DNA of 64,000 bases, taken from positions 310,001-374,000 of the forward strand of contig JARGPJ010000004.1 in the NCBI GenBank assembly GCA_029212615.1. Direction: 5' to 3'. Below the pieces are notes generated by a model. That model searched no databases. It was given only the letters and a program-made list of their open reading frames with translations, and was not told where the DNA came from. Source of the DNA: Verrucomicrobiales bacterium (GTDB taxonomy: Bacteria > Verrucomicrobiota > Verrucomicrobiia > Verrucomicrobiales > DEV007). A program made the translations under genes and the position numbers. Each line of letters opens with the position of its first letter. Position 1 is the first letter of the stretch. Positions 18,404-27,638 of this stretch are shown one piece after another.

Positions 18404-18419
18404 TGGCATGGTAATTGCT
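18404..18419 (+). promoter_or_regulatory. Strong candidate sigma-54 promoter before outer-membrane protein gene
   Basis: TGGCATGGTAATTGCT differs from TGGCAC-N5-TTGCW at one base, with GG-N10-GC spacing exact. Predicted start near 18430 leaves a 5' leader of about 65 nt before ATG 18497. A GCACCA half-site resembling an NtrC half-site lies about 60 bp upstream. Confidence 0.7.
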
Positions 18420-18496
18420 CTTGAAGCGGTAGGATCTTACGATCCATCAAACAGGTTATTACGACCACATCTCAAACCAAGGGAGTTAACAAGATT

Positions 18497-19282
18497 ATGA
18501 ATAAAGCAATATTAGTTGCAGCTATTAGTGCACTCACGCTCGGCGTGAATGCAGGAGACTGGGGAAAGGCGCCGATTCCGGACAAGACCCCAATTGAAGA
18601 GTGCGTCGACATCGGCGGTTCTATCAGCGCAGGATACGACACTGACTTCGTTTTCTACGGAGCACGTTTCGCACGTGACAGTGTTTGGACTGACGTGAAC
18701 TACACGTTCGACAACTTCATCGTTCCAATCAACATTGGTGCATGGTACCTCAACGGTACTAACCACACCACTGCTTACGATGAGCTTGATCTCTACATTG
18801 CTGCTGAGCTCGGAACCTTCGCTGGTTTCGACACAAGCCTCGGTTACACACACTACTTCTTCCCTGAGACTAGCGGTGCAAGCCTCGGTGAAATCGGATT
18901 CGATATCTCTCGTAGCCTCGGAGTCGTAGATTTCGCTGCTGAAGCTAACTACCTCTTCGGTAGCGGAGCTTCTGCTTGGTACTACCAGGCTGGAATCGAG
19001 AAGACTTTTGGAATCACTGATTCTATCAGCCTCGTTCTCGGTGCTGGTGTTGGTTACTCCGATAACTACTTCCAGGGTGGTGCATTCGGCGGCGACAGCG
19101 GCTGGAACCACTACTATGCAACTGCGTCTCTTCCAATCGAGCTCAATTGCCGTGCGACACTTACGCCTTACATCTCCTACAACGGTTCACCTGACGGATT
19201 CGTCACTGATGGTATCGTTGGATTTGATGACGCGCAGTCAGACATCCTCTACAGCGGTGTTTCCCTCAGCGTTTCTTTCTAA
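18497..19282 (+). CDS. Outer-membrane beta-barrel protein (putative porin-like)
   Basis: 261 residues with a signal peptide (MNKAILVAAISALTLGVNAG), followed by alternating hydrophobic/polar strands rich in Tyr, Gly, Asp and aromatic residues, and a C-terminal ...LSVSF with terminal Phe, the signature of an outer-membrane barrel. No family recognised with certainty. Codon use is markedly restricted (CTC, GGT, TTC, AAC), unlike its neighbours, which suggests very high expression. It has its own sigma-54-type promoter and its own terminator at 19325, so it is a single-gene unit. Possible role: uptake of a nitrogenous nutrient. Confidence 0.8.
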   Translation: MNKAILVAAISALTLGVNAGDWGKAPIPDKTPIEECVDIGGSISAGYDTDFVFYGARFARDSVWTDVNYTFDNFIVPINIGAWYLNGTNHTTAYDELDLYIAAELGTFAGFDTSLGYTHYFFPETSGASLGEIGFDISRSLGVVDFAAEANYLFGSGASAWYYQAGIEKTFGITDSISLVLGAGVGYSDNYFQGGAFGGDSGWNHYYATASLPIELNCRATLTPYISYNGSPDGFVTDGIVGFDDAQSDILYSGVSLSVSF

Positions 19283-19324
19283 GTTACGCTACGAAGGTTA
19301 AAAAATTTATTTAAACCTTGGTGT

Positions 19325-19360
19325 AAATCGCCTTCCGTTCGCGGAGGGCGATTTCTTTTT
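19325..19360 (+). terminator. Rho-independent terminator with TTCG tetraloop
   Basis: AAATCGCCTTCCG, loop TTCG, CGGAGGGCGATTT (13 bp with one G-U) followed by CTTTTT. It ends the outer-membrane protein transcript. Confidence 0.92.
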
Positions 19361-19420
19361 GTACAGACGACTAAATCTCGGAAAACAATCACACCCGGGG
19401 ATTGCCATGGAGAAAGTGGG

Positions 19421-21655
19421 ATGGAGAAGGCAGTAAAAGTCCTCATCGATGGAGCAACGAGCGATCTAACCTTCAGCTACCTTGTTCCGGAAGGGATGTC
19501 GGTCACACCCGGACAGCGCGTTCGAATTAGACTCCGAAATCGTCCTGCCGTCGGGACCATTATTTCTCTGGAGAAGGTCGATACAGCCACCCTTTCCTAT
19601 TCGCTTAAGCCAATCGAAGGGGTTGTCTCGGAAGATGCCTTCCTGACTCCGGGCCTCATTGAGCTGGCGAACTGGATTTCTTCATTCTACCTCGCACCGG
19701 TAGAAACGGTGATGAGGACGATGTTGCCGAAGCCATCGAGAGGGGAGCATGAGAAACGGAAGAAGGAGAAAACCGCCGCTCTCGTGACGGGGTACGAGGC
19801 AAAGACGGCTGCTCACCGTATTTCAAAGAAGCAACGGGAAGTCATCGAATTTCTCGAAGTGAATGGTCTCACTGCTCTGGCAGTCATGATCTCGGCGCAG
19901 GGCTTGTCCCGTTCCTCGATTAAGTCGCTGGAGGACAAGGGGCTAGTGGAGATCGAAGAGCGTATTGTTCAGCGGGATCCTCTTTCCAACGTTGAGTATG
20001 TCGCTAATGAGGCGCTTGAGTTGAATTCCGAACAAAAAGAGGTTTTGGAAGAAGTCCTTGAGGCGGGGCGAAAAATCAGCAGGGGAGAGAAGCCAAAGCC
20101 GATTCTTCTCTATGGGGTCACCGGCAGCGGAAAGACGGAAGTTTATCTTCAGGCGATTCAGGACACGATCCGTGAAGGGAAGGGCGCGATCGTTCTTGTC
20201 CCTGAGATCTCGTTGACTCCCCAGACGGCTGACCGTTTTAAACAACGTTTCGCGGCGATTCAGGATCAGGTGGCGATTCTGCACAGCAACCTTTCCGAAG
20301 GAGAGCGGCATGATGAATGGCGTAAAGTCCTTGAGCAGAAAGCACGTATCGTTATCGGGGCGCGGAGTGCGATTTTCTCGCCGATTAAGAATCTGGGGCT
20401 CATCGTTGTCGATGAGGAGCACGAAAACTCGTACAAGCAGGATATCGTACCCCGCTATCAGGCGCGCGACATCGCAGTGGTTCGGGCTCACCTCGAAAAG
20501 TGTCCGGTCCTCCTGGCCAGCGCTACCCCGTCGCTGGAATCCTGGAACAACACCTTGACCGGCAAGTACGACCTCGCGACGATGAGTAAGCGGGTCGACG
20601 ACCAGAAGATGCCTCTGATCAGGATTATCGACATGCGCTTAGAGGGAAAGAAGACAAAATCGGGACCCACGATTCTCTCAACAAAGCTTCGTCAATCGAT
20701 GGAGCAACGTCTTGAAGATGGTGAGCAGACGATCCTCTTTCTTAACCGACGTGGTTTTGCGCGAAATATTCTCTGCCCGGAGTGCGGTTACGTCGCCAAT
20801 TGTCGGCATTGCGCCACCACCATGACGTTCCATCGTGGGGAAGACCGCCTCATTTGTCATATTTGCGGCTTCTCGCAGCTTCCTCCTAGGAAATGCCCCG
20901 AATGTTCCTCGAAATCTATTGTGAACGCCGGATTTGGGACCGAGCGGGTGGAGGAGATCCTTCAGAAGGTTTTTGTCGATGCACGGATCACCCGGGTCGA
21001 CACCGATTCGATGCGGAAAAAGAATCAGCTTCGGGATACGCTAAACGATTTCAGGGCGAAAAAGATCGATATTCTCCTTGGCACTCAGATGATCGCCAAG
21101 GGGCTGCACTTTCCCAACGTTACCCTCGTGGGCATCCTGAACGCTGACGTCGGGCTGCATATTCCCGATTTTCGTGCCGGGGAAAGAACCTTCCAGCTTC
21201 TAACCCAGGTGGCTGGCCGCGCTGGCCGCGGTGAGCTCGAAGGCGAGGTTGTGGTCCAGACATACACGCCTCATCATCCCTCGATTCAACATGCGCGACA
21301 TCATGATTTTGAGGGGTTTGCAGAACAGGAACTTCAAATGCGGAAGCAATTTGGTCATCCCCCGTTCCAGAGAATGGTTCTTGTTACGGTAAGGTCGGTT
21401 CACCAGGAGCGCGCTGAATTTTCACTGAAGACCTTACACGCGAGATTGAAACGTGGTTTGCCGGAGGGAATGGGGCTGACTGACCCGCTGCCTTCGCCGC
21501 TGGTGAAGTCACATGATCAGTGGAGGTATCAGGTCATCCTGAAGGGGCTGAACCCCCGACGAATGACGGAGCACATTCGTACGGTAATGAAAGACCTAAC
21601 CTTTCCATCGGACGTCATCGTGACTTTCGACGTCGATCCCTACTCCATGGGTTAA
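19421..21655 (+). CDS. priA: Primosomal protein N' (replication restart helicase)
   Basis: 744 residues. N-terminal DNA-binding domain (VLIDGATSDLTFSYLVPEG), Walker A GVTGSGKTEVYLQAI, DEEH box VVDEEHENSY, helicase C-terminal motifs VAGRAGRGELEG, and the eight-cysteine zinc region CPECGYVANCRHC...CHICGF...CPECSS. A 3'-5' helicase that reloads the replisome at stalled forks. All catalytic motifs are intact. Confidence 0.96.
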   Translation: MEKAVKVLIDGATSDLTFSYLVPEGMSVTPGQRVRIRLRNRPAVGTIISLEKVDTATLSYSLKPIEGVVSEDAFLTPGLIELANWISSFYLAPVETVMRTMLPKPSRGEHEKRKKEKTAALVTGYEAKTAAHRISKKQREVIEFLEVNGLTALAVMISAQGLSRSSIKSLEDKGLVEIEERIVQRDPLSNVEYVANEALELNSEQKEVLEEVLEAGRKISRGEKPKPILLYGVTGSGKTEVYLQAIQDTIREGKGAIVLVPEISLTPQTADRFKQRFAAIQDQVAILHSNLSEGERHDEWRKVLEQKARIVIGARSAIFSPIKNLGLIVVDEEHENSYKQDIVPRYQARDIAVVRAHLEKCPVLLASATPSLESWNNTLTGKYDLATMSKRVDDQKMPLIRIIDMRLEGKKTKSGPTILSTKLRQSMEQRLEDGEQTILFLNRRGFARNILCPECGYVANCRHCATTMTFHRGEDRLICHICGFSQLPPRKCPECSSKSIVNAGFGTERVEEILQKVFVDARITRVDTDSMRKKNQLRDTLNDFRAKKIDILLGTQMIAKGLHFPNVTLVGILNADVGLHIPDFRAGERTFQLLTQVAGRAGRGELEGEVVVQTYTPHHPSIQHARHHDFEGFAEQELQMRKQFGHPPFQRMVLVTVRSVHQERAEFSLKTLHARLKRGLPEGMGLTDPLPSPLVKSHDQWRYQVILKGLNPRRMTEHIRTVMKDLTFPSDVIVTFDVDPYSMG

Positions 21656-21724
21656 TGCTACTTTGAACAGCTTTTTTTATCGAAAGGGGTTGCATTCGTA
21701 GAAGAAATTGAAGATGAGTGAGGC

Positions 21725-23278
21725 ATGGCTTTGTCCTGTGTCTATTCAGGTGCGCTCGTCGGGGTAGACGCAGTGGGTGTTGAAATTGAAGTGAACGCCT
21801 CCGATTCCGGAAAGGTCGACATCAAGTTGGTTGGTTTGCCGGACGCTGCGGTGAGGGAGAGTGTCGATCGGGTAACCACAGCAATAAAGAACAGCGGGCT
21901 GCGTTGGCCTGCCAAGGCAATCACGATTAATCTGGCCCCTGCCGATATTAAAAAAGAAGGGCCGAGCTATGATCTTCCCATTGCGGTTGGGATGGCATCG
22001 CTGGACGAGGAGAGAAACGGCAGACTTAAAGATGCTGCGCTTGAGAAATGTGCGGTGGTTGGAGAGCTGGCTCTCGATGGGCGGGTCAGGCCGGTCAAAG
22101 GAATCCTCTCGTTGACGCTCCAGGCAAAAAAGGCCGGCTTGAAAGCAATTCTCGTTCCGGTCGAGAATGCCGCCGAGGCAAGCATCGTCGAAGGAGTCTT
22201 CGTGTATGGGGTCGGGAGCCTACGTGAAGCCTACGATCTTCTCTCTGGAAATGGGAATGTCTCTCCTGAAAAATTGGATCGTGAGGCCTTCTTCAACACG
22301 AAGCGGGCCTACCCGGTCGATTTTGATGAGGTGAAAGGCCAGGCACATGCGAAGCGTGCCCTCGAAGTGGCGATGGCGGGAGGGCACAACCTTCTCATGC
22401 TGGGTAGTCCCGGCACGGGGAAATCAATGTTGGCGAAAAGGCTCACGACCATCCTTCCCGCCATGATGGAGGAGGAAGCGATCGAAACCACAAAGATTCA
22501 TAGTGTTGCCGGCCTCGTTGACAGTAAAAACAGTTTCCTCGCGACGAGACCCTTTCGAGCGCCTCACCACACAATTTCTGATGTCGGACTATTGGGCGGA
22601 AGCAGCAATCCTTCGCCCGGTGAGGTAAGTCTTGCCCACAACGGGATCCTCTTTCTTGACGAACTGCCCGAATTCCGTCGCTCCACCCTAGAAGTCTTGC
22701 GCCAGCCTCTTGAGGATGGTCATGTCACCATTTCCCGGGCAGCGGGAAAATTCACTTTCCCGAGTCGCTTCAGTCTCGTTGCGGCGATGAACCCCTGTCC
22801 CTGCGGGTATCTCGGTGATCCTTCGCGTGAATGCCGTTGCTCACCGAATCAGATTGAAAAGTATCGCCAGCGGATCAGTGGGCCGCTCCTTGATCGCATC
22901 GATCTTCATATCGACGTTCCTGCAGTGAACTACAAGGAGTTGAGGGCGGAATCCAGTGGTGAATCCTCAGATGTCATTCGCGAGCGCGTCGAGGAGGCCC
23001 GAGCCATTCAATTACAGCGGCTGGTGTCCTTTCCGGGGGTAAATTGCAATGCTGACATGGGGAATCGCCAGGTGGCTAAGTTCTGTTGGCTCGATAAACG
23101 GAGTGAGCGAACTCTCGAGCAGGCCATGGAGAGCCTCAATTTCAGCGCGCGTGCACATGATCGAATTCTTAAAGTGGCGCGGACCCTTGCTGATCTGGAA
23201 GGGGAGATCGAGATCAAGGAGGTTCATGTTCTGGAGGCGATTCAGTATCGGACTCTCGATCGGAACCTCTGGGTTTAG
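21725..23278 (+). CDS. comM: YifB/ComM-family Mg-chelatase-like AAA+ ATPase
   Basis: 517 residues. N-terminal Lon-protease-like (ChlI) domain ([20 protein letters not shown]), Walker [31 protein letters not shown], Walker [12 protein letters not shown], the Cys motif [17 protein letters not shown], and the C-terminal domain [15 protein letters not shown]. ComM is a hexameric helicase that extends branch migration during natural transformation. A badly decayed second copy of its C-terminal part lies at 25690-25985. Confidence 0.93.
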   Translation: MALSCVYSGALVGVDAVGVEIEVNASDSGKVDIKLVGLPDAAVRESVDRVTTAIKNSGLRWPAKAITINLAPADIKKEGPSYDLPIAVGMASLDEERNGRLKDAALEKCAVVGELALDGRVRPVKGILSLTLQAKKAGLKAILVPVENAAEASIVEGVFVYGVGSLREAYDLLSGNGNVSPEKLDREAFFNTKRAYPVDFDEVKGQAHAKRALEVAMAGGHNLLMLGSPGTGKSMLAKRLTTILPAMMEEEAIETTKIHSVAGLVDSKNSFLATRPFRAPHHTISDVGLLGGSSNPSPGEVSLAHNGILFLDELPEFRRSTLEVLRQPLEDGHVTISRAAGKFTFPSRFSLVAAMNPCPCGYLGDPSRECRCSPNQIEKYRQRISGPLLDRIDLHIDVPAVNYKELRAESSGESSDVIRERVEEARAIQLQRLVSFPGVNCNADMGNRQVAKFCWLDKRSERTLEQAMESLNFSARAHDRILKVARTLADLEGEIEIKEVHVLEAIQYRTLDRNLWV

Positions 23279-23399
23279 ATCACCGGCATCGATTCTGAGA
23301 CGGTGAAATACTGATCAAGAATCAGCAGCGGGGTTTCATAAAAACGACACTGCTTTATCTATTCCACAATACATGCCATCGACTCCAAACCCGCCTTCA

Positions 23400-24512
23400 T
23401 GGTGGTTCGCTACATGGTACCAGTTACGGGGCGCCCGGCAGGTCTTGGGCCGTTCAGAAGATGCGACGAAGAAAGAAGCCAGCCGCTGCTCGCTCGTTGT
23501 CATCAACTCGCGATACCAAGCAACTGGATGCGAATAATAACCAAATCTGCTCCATCGAAGCCTTCGAAGAGGGTTGTGTAGAAGACATCATCGTAGCGGT
23601 ATGCCCGGGAATGCCGGCGAATGGAACAAGGATTGGAAACCACAATTCAACGGGGATTCTGAGGCCTGACAGCTTCGAGATCCGGGCGAGGACGACGGCT
23701 TGCCGTTGCTGCTTTTCATCTGCTACAACTCTACCTGCCTTGCTCATTACCTTTCGGCATCCCCGTTTGAAAGAATCGTCATATCCCCACTCATCGGATC
23801 AGCGGGTCCCGGCTCCGAAATGTTCTGAAGCGGTAATTCGAGAAGCCCTTGAACTTGCAGGGACTTCACCGCACCGGCGGGGTCCTTTTGCAATCATGTG
23901 TAGCGTCACCTCCGTCCCGGCGCCGAGCTCTGGCTCAATGTCTGTACGTGATACCTGGAAACCCAGGCTCTGAAATCTGTGATGCCATAGTGTCCGTTGC
24001 TTTGCATGACACTGGGACCACAGCTGAAAACAAAAATGAAATGCTCGCCATTACGAGGTGAATTCTAACGATCGGTTGCCTGAACATCTCGAATTCCATA
24101 TCCTTTCGCGACAACCGGGGTAAGCAACTGACTCACGCATTCTTCCGGCGCAGGGGTAGCAGCGACCTCAACGTGGAGGGATTTTACGAGGTTATCCAAC
24201 AATACTACTTATTCCCGTTGCCGTGATCTCACGCCATAGAACTGCTCTTCCTGTGATCAAATCGGCCACTATCTATGAAATCCAACGTTTTGCTCATCGA
24301 GAGTCACTAGCGACGACGTGACCATTGCCGCCTGAGTAACCCCTGACAATACATCCGCTGCCGTAAAGAACCTAGCCGGTTGAGGTCGTCAGGTTATCTT
24401 TTTGAAAGTCTCGGAAATACCCGGCTGAGGTAGCTTCATCAACGGTGAGAAAGATGAGAGGAAGAATCAGGCGGAAGAAATTGGAATTCACGAATGTCTT
24501 GGAATAAGGCAT
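23400..24512 (-). pseudogene. Possible decayed gene for a secreted protein
   Basis: The 1.25 kb between comM and the next intact gene has no convincing intact gene. On the minus strand an ATG at 24512 opens a 46-codon frame with a signal-peptide-like start (NFFRLILPLIFLTV then DEATSAGYF) that ends in a stop; protein-like stretches then continue in shifting frames (for example VEVAATPAPEECVSQLL and GYGIRDVQ) down to about 23400, interrupted by several stops. I read this as one gene broken by several frameshifts and stops, but the family is not recognised and chance frames are possible. Confidence 0.3.
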
Positions 24513-24531
24513 ACACTGGATATGATATCGT

Positions 24532-25686
24532 TTGAAGCTTCGCTCGCATAATCGCTTCGGGAACTGGGTCGCTCAATTCTTTCGAGCCTTCCAATCCAAT
24601 CACCTCATCACCTTGCCCGGCACTTTGAAAGCGAAAATCACCACTCTCCTCGTCCTTCTAGCTGCGGCTTTCGTTTGGTTGTGCCTTCCCGCCGCGACAG
24701 ATTCTCACCGCATCGCATTCGCGTGTTTTCTTCCGTTTGTGGCAGGATGGATCATTTTCAAGAAGCGAAATAGTTTCTGGTGGCCCCCATTGATTATCAT
24801 ACTGCTCATTCTTTCTCTGGGAGCGATCTACCTGACCGCATCCCATCATGTCGATCATTGGTTCGTCGGGCGTTTTGTGAAACTCATCACTGCCTTTTTG
24901 GCCGCCACCTTTCTTTGCTGGACATTTGTTCGGCTTGGCCTGCCAAAGGCTGTTGCCCGCGCTCAGGTAAACGCTTTCCTCTTTTTTAGCATCGCCTTCC
25001 CATTCTTCATGTTTATCACTGCTTTCGCATGGTGGTTCTGCGCCGTCGAGATCAATACCTACCCTTCCCGTCCTGTTGTCCGAAACTCCACTGAGTTCGC
25101 GAAGGCATATGAAGATTACATTCTCGATTACAAAGGACTAATTCTCGTCGGGCGCGTCGGCGATCTAACCAGGCAAGACATCAAGATCGGTACTCCCCAG
25201 GACTTTGTCGCCTATTACGAGACCTCGCTTGCCAGCTTCGGAAAGTCATCTCCCGCCTCCTGGTATCCGCTACATTACACTGTGACCATGCTTGATGGCA
25301 CAGAAGTGCAGGTTGAGGGGAATACCTCCCGCCTCCAAACCTTCGATTGGCCTGCCCCTCCCGCCTTCTCCCGTTACCATGGTCTCAAGCACGGTGCCCT
25401 CGTCGCGATCTGGGCAGATCCCTACCAAACAAGTGATAGTCAAGTCGGGCAAAAATCCTGGGCATTACAAAATACCCGCATCATTGCTCACGGCAGCGCC
25501 GAAAATTTTGTCGAAAATTTTCTCAGGCCCGGGGTTCGCACCGCACGTGTATTCGGTTGGGTAGGCTTCGGCTGCATGTTCGCTTCCGTTATTCCTTTCG
25601 TTCTCGGCCTGCGCCGTTGCTTCTGGCTCAGAAAACACGGCAGTGAGGGGGCGCCGAAACTCTCCTCTGACAGCGCCGGTGAATAG
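24532..25686 (+). CDS. Unrecognised multi-pass membrane protein with extracytoplasmic domain
   Basis: 384 residues from a TTG start; a later TTG giving MKAKITTLLVLLAAAFVW is equally plausible. Four to five N-terminal hydrophobic segments (for example AAAFVWLCLPAA, PLIIILLILSLGAIYLT, AFLFFSIAFPFFMFITAFAW), then a soluble region of about 170 residues (residues 175-345) that looks beta-rich (GRVGDLTRQDIKIGTP, YTVTMLDGTEVQVEGN), and one C-terminal membrane segment (GFGCMFASVIPFVLGL). No catalytic motif stands out. It is the only intact gene in a decayed stretch. Confidence 0.7.
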   Translation: MKLRSHNRFGNWVAQFFRAFQSNHLITLPGTLKAKITTLLVLLAAAFVWLCLPAATDSHRIAFACFLPFVAGWIIFKKRNSFWWPPLIIILLILSLGAIYLTASHHVDHWFVGRFVKLITAFLAATFLCWTFVRLGLPKAVARAQVNAFLFFSIAFPFFMFITAFAWWFCAVEINTYPSRPVVRNSTEFAKAYEDYILDYKGLILVGRVGDLTRQDIKIGTPQDFVAYYETSLASFGKSSPASWYPLHYTVTMLDGTEVQVEGNTSRLQTFDWPAPPAFSRYHGLKHGALVAIWADPYQTSDSQVGQKSWALQNTRIIAHGSAENFVENFLRPGVRTARVFGWVGFGCMFASVIPFVLGLRRCFWLRKHGSEGAPKLSSDSAGE

Positions 25687-25689
25687 TAG

Positions 25690-25985
25690 TCAGCAGATTA
25701 ATAGCCCGCTCTTTGATTGAATTGCTCTTCATATCAACGGTTCCGCACTGAATCGGAAGGCGCTCTGCTCCGAATTCAGCAGCGAATCATCGGAGAATTT
25801 TCGTGAAAGAAGAGAGAAGAGGCGGGGCATTCAGCTGCAGTGACACATCTCCAGCCCGGCGTGAATCGTAGTGCCGATATAAGGATTCGTCAGGTCGCCA
25901 ACTTCCTCTGGGTCAATAACAGGAGTAATCGAACACTCGGCTGTAACCGTTGGGTTCAGATGTGATGATTGAATAATTTCAGCGC
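25690..25985 (+). pseudogene. Degraded duplicate of comM C-terminal region
   Basis: In the + strand the conceptual translation INSPLFD*IALHING, CSEFSSESSENFRERREEA, PGVNRSADIRIRQVANFLW and NNRSNRTLG aligns in order with comM residues [52 protein letters not shown] and DKRSERTLE (about 22870-23120). Stops and substitutions make it non-functional. The 377 bp between 25687 and 26063 hold nothing else I can support. Confidence 0.75.
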
Positions 25986-26063
25986 TGAAGCGTCTACTAA
26001 CTGTTCGCCTGGTGAACACGGCCTTTCCAAAAGGAAGGTCGAACTTCAACCCTCCCCTGAAAA

Positions 26064-26429
26064 ATGAAGAAACTGATCTCCCTCACTGCAGCCCTTGCTG
26101 CCTCTCTCTTCCTGTTTGCTCCGGCTTCTGCGGAAGCGGGTTCATATCGCTCAAAAGTAATCGGCAAATGTGGCGGTTGCGGTGGGCACATTCACTCCTA
26201 TTACCGTCCAGTACGTCTCTCTTGCGGCTCAATCCGTTACTCCTGGGTGCCCTCGTATCACAGTAATTGCAGCCGTAGTTCATCCCATCGATCAATCAGT
26301 CGCTATCCCTCTTCGAGCTATGTCCGTCGCAGTTACGTGCCCCGCTCAAGTGGTTATGTGTCACGCAGCTATTCCCGCAGTCCGGGTATCTCGATTCGCT
26401 TTGGAAGCAGTCGCGGATTCTGCCGATAA
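26064..26429 (+). CDS. Small secreted Ser/Arg/Tyr-rich protein
   Basis: 121 residues. Signal peptide MKKLISLTAALAASLFLFAPASAEA, then a Cys/Gly patch (KCGGCGG), and a low-complexity tail dominated by Ser, Arg and Tyr (YVRRSYVPRSSGYVSRSYS). Five or six cysteines could form disulfides. No enzyme motif. It might be a surface or matrix protein. A strong terminator follows at 26458. Confidence 0.75.
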   Translation: MKKLISLTAALAASLFLFAPASAEAGSYRSKVIGKCGGCGGHIHSYYRPVRLSCGSIRYSWVPSYHSNCSRSSSHRSISRYPSSSYVRRSYVPRSSGYVSRSYSRSPGISIRFGSSRGFCR

Positions 26430-26457
26430 TCCAACTGACTCCCTTACCTGTTTGAAG

Positions 26458-26490
26458 AAAAACGCTCCGCTTTGGCGGGGCGTTTTTCAT
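26458..26490 (+). terminator. Rho-independent terminator
   Basis: AAAAACGCTCCGC, loop TTTG, GCGGGGCGTTTTT (13-bp stem with one G-U) then CATTTT. It follows the small secreted protein gene; the A-rich left arm would also let it work on the other strand. Confidence 0.92.
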
Positions 26491-26609
26491 TTTAGGCGTT
26501 CGAATGAAGAAATTTTCATTTCCTTAGTAAAGATCGCTTGCGAAAAGGTGAAATAGAATTTAAGAATCAACCCCTTCGCGCTGAAGCCTCCTCGGTTTCA
26601 GCCCCGGTT

Positions 26610-26691
26610 GCTCGGGTGGCGGAATTGGTAGACGCGCAGGATTAAGGATCCTGTGGGGCGACCCGTGGGGGTTCGATTCCCCCCTCGAGCA
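26610..26691 (+). tRNA. tRNA-Leu (anticodon AAG)
   Basis: Cloverleaf: acceptor GCTCGGG/CTCGAGC with discriminator A, D-loop AATTGGTAGA, anticodon stem CAGGA/TCCTG with loop TTAAGGA (anticodon AAG at loop positions 3-5), long class II variable arm TGGGGCGACCCG, and T-arm GGGGGTTCGATTCCCCC. CCA is not encoded; a T7 run follows. The identity as Leu fits the long variable arm and TGGCGGAATTGGTAGACGC typical of Leu tRNAs. A34 is unusual in bacteria, where GAG normally reads CUY. Confidence 0.93.
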
Positions 26692-26712
26692 TTTTTTTAC
26701 CCGGTTGTTTTT

Positions 26713-27585
26713 GTGAGTGCACTTTCTTCTGACTCTCCCTCCGCGATCCTTTCGATCTCGTGTCCTGACCAGCCGGGTATTGTCGCTGCGGTATCGGACT
26801 TTCTCTTTCAGAACAACGGCAATATTGTCGATGTAGATCAACACGTGGACAAAGAGTTCGGTGTCTTCTTTATGCGCGTCGAATGGGAGATTGGCGGTTT
26901 TGCGGTGCCTCGCGACGAGATTGCGAGTGCGATTGCTTCGCTTGTCGAGCGGTTCTCCATGAACTGGTCACTCTATTTTTCCGACGTCAAAGTGCGGGTT
27001 GCTCTGTTCGTTACAAAAGACAACCATTGCTTCTACGATCTCCTTTCACGGCATGAGAGCGGTGAACTCGCCATGGATATTCCACTCATCGTGAGCAATC
27101 GCGAAGACTTGAAGCCGGTTGCGGAACGTTTCGGGATCCCGTTTCACCACTTTCCGATCACCAAAGAATCCAAGGCATCTCAGGAAGCTGCCGAGATTTC
27201 CCTCCTCAACGAGCACGATATTGATCTCGTTATTCTGGCCCGCTACATGCAGATTCTGAGCCCGCAGATGACCGGGGCGTTTCCGAATCGGATTATCAAT
27301 ATTCACCACTCGTTTCTCCCGGCTTTTCCGGGCGCGCGGCCTTACCATTCAGCGCATAAGCGGGGCGTTAAGCTTGTCGGGGCGACAAGTCACTACGTGA
27401 CGGAAGACCTCGACGAAGGGCCGATCATCGCACAGGGAGTGACTCCTGTTTCCCATAAGGATACCGTTCACGATTTCGTTCGAAAGGGACGTGCTCTTGA
27501 GCAAAGTGTTCTTTCCCGTGCTGTTTGGTTGCACCTGAACCGTCGTACTCTGGTACACGAGAATCGAACGGTAGTTTTCGGGTAG
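26713..27585 (+). CDS. purU: Formyltetrahydrofolate deformylase
   Basis: Start taken at GTG 26713, 22 bp after the tRNA; the open frame reaches into the tRNA but cannot be coding there. 291 residues: an N-terminal ACT domain ([20 protein letters not shown]) and a formyltransferase-type domain with the catalytic [16 protein letters not shown] and the Asp of [10 protein letters not shown]. It hydrolyses 10-formyl-THF to formate and THF, balancing one-carbon pools. It is 53 bp from hisS. Confidence 0.95.
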   Translation: MSALSSDSPSAILSISCPDQPGIVAAVSDFLFQNNGNIVDVDQHVDKEFGVFFMRVEWEIGGFAVPRDEIASAIASLVERFSMNWSLYFSDVKVRVALFVTKDNHCFYDLLSRHESGELAMDIPLIVSNREDLKPVAERFGIPFHHFPITKESKASQEAAEISLLNEHDIDLVILARYMQILSPQMTGAFPNRIINIHHSFLPAFPGARPYHSAHKRGVKLVGATSHYVTEDLDEGPIIAQGVTPVSHKDTVHDFVRKGRALEQSVLSRAVWLHLNRRTLVHENRTVVFG

Positions 27586-27638
27586 ATCTTTCCGCGTCCC
27601 AACTCTGGCATTGGCGGAAAATCGACGTAAGCTCGCCC

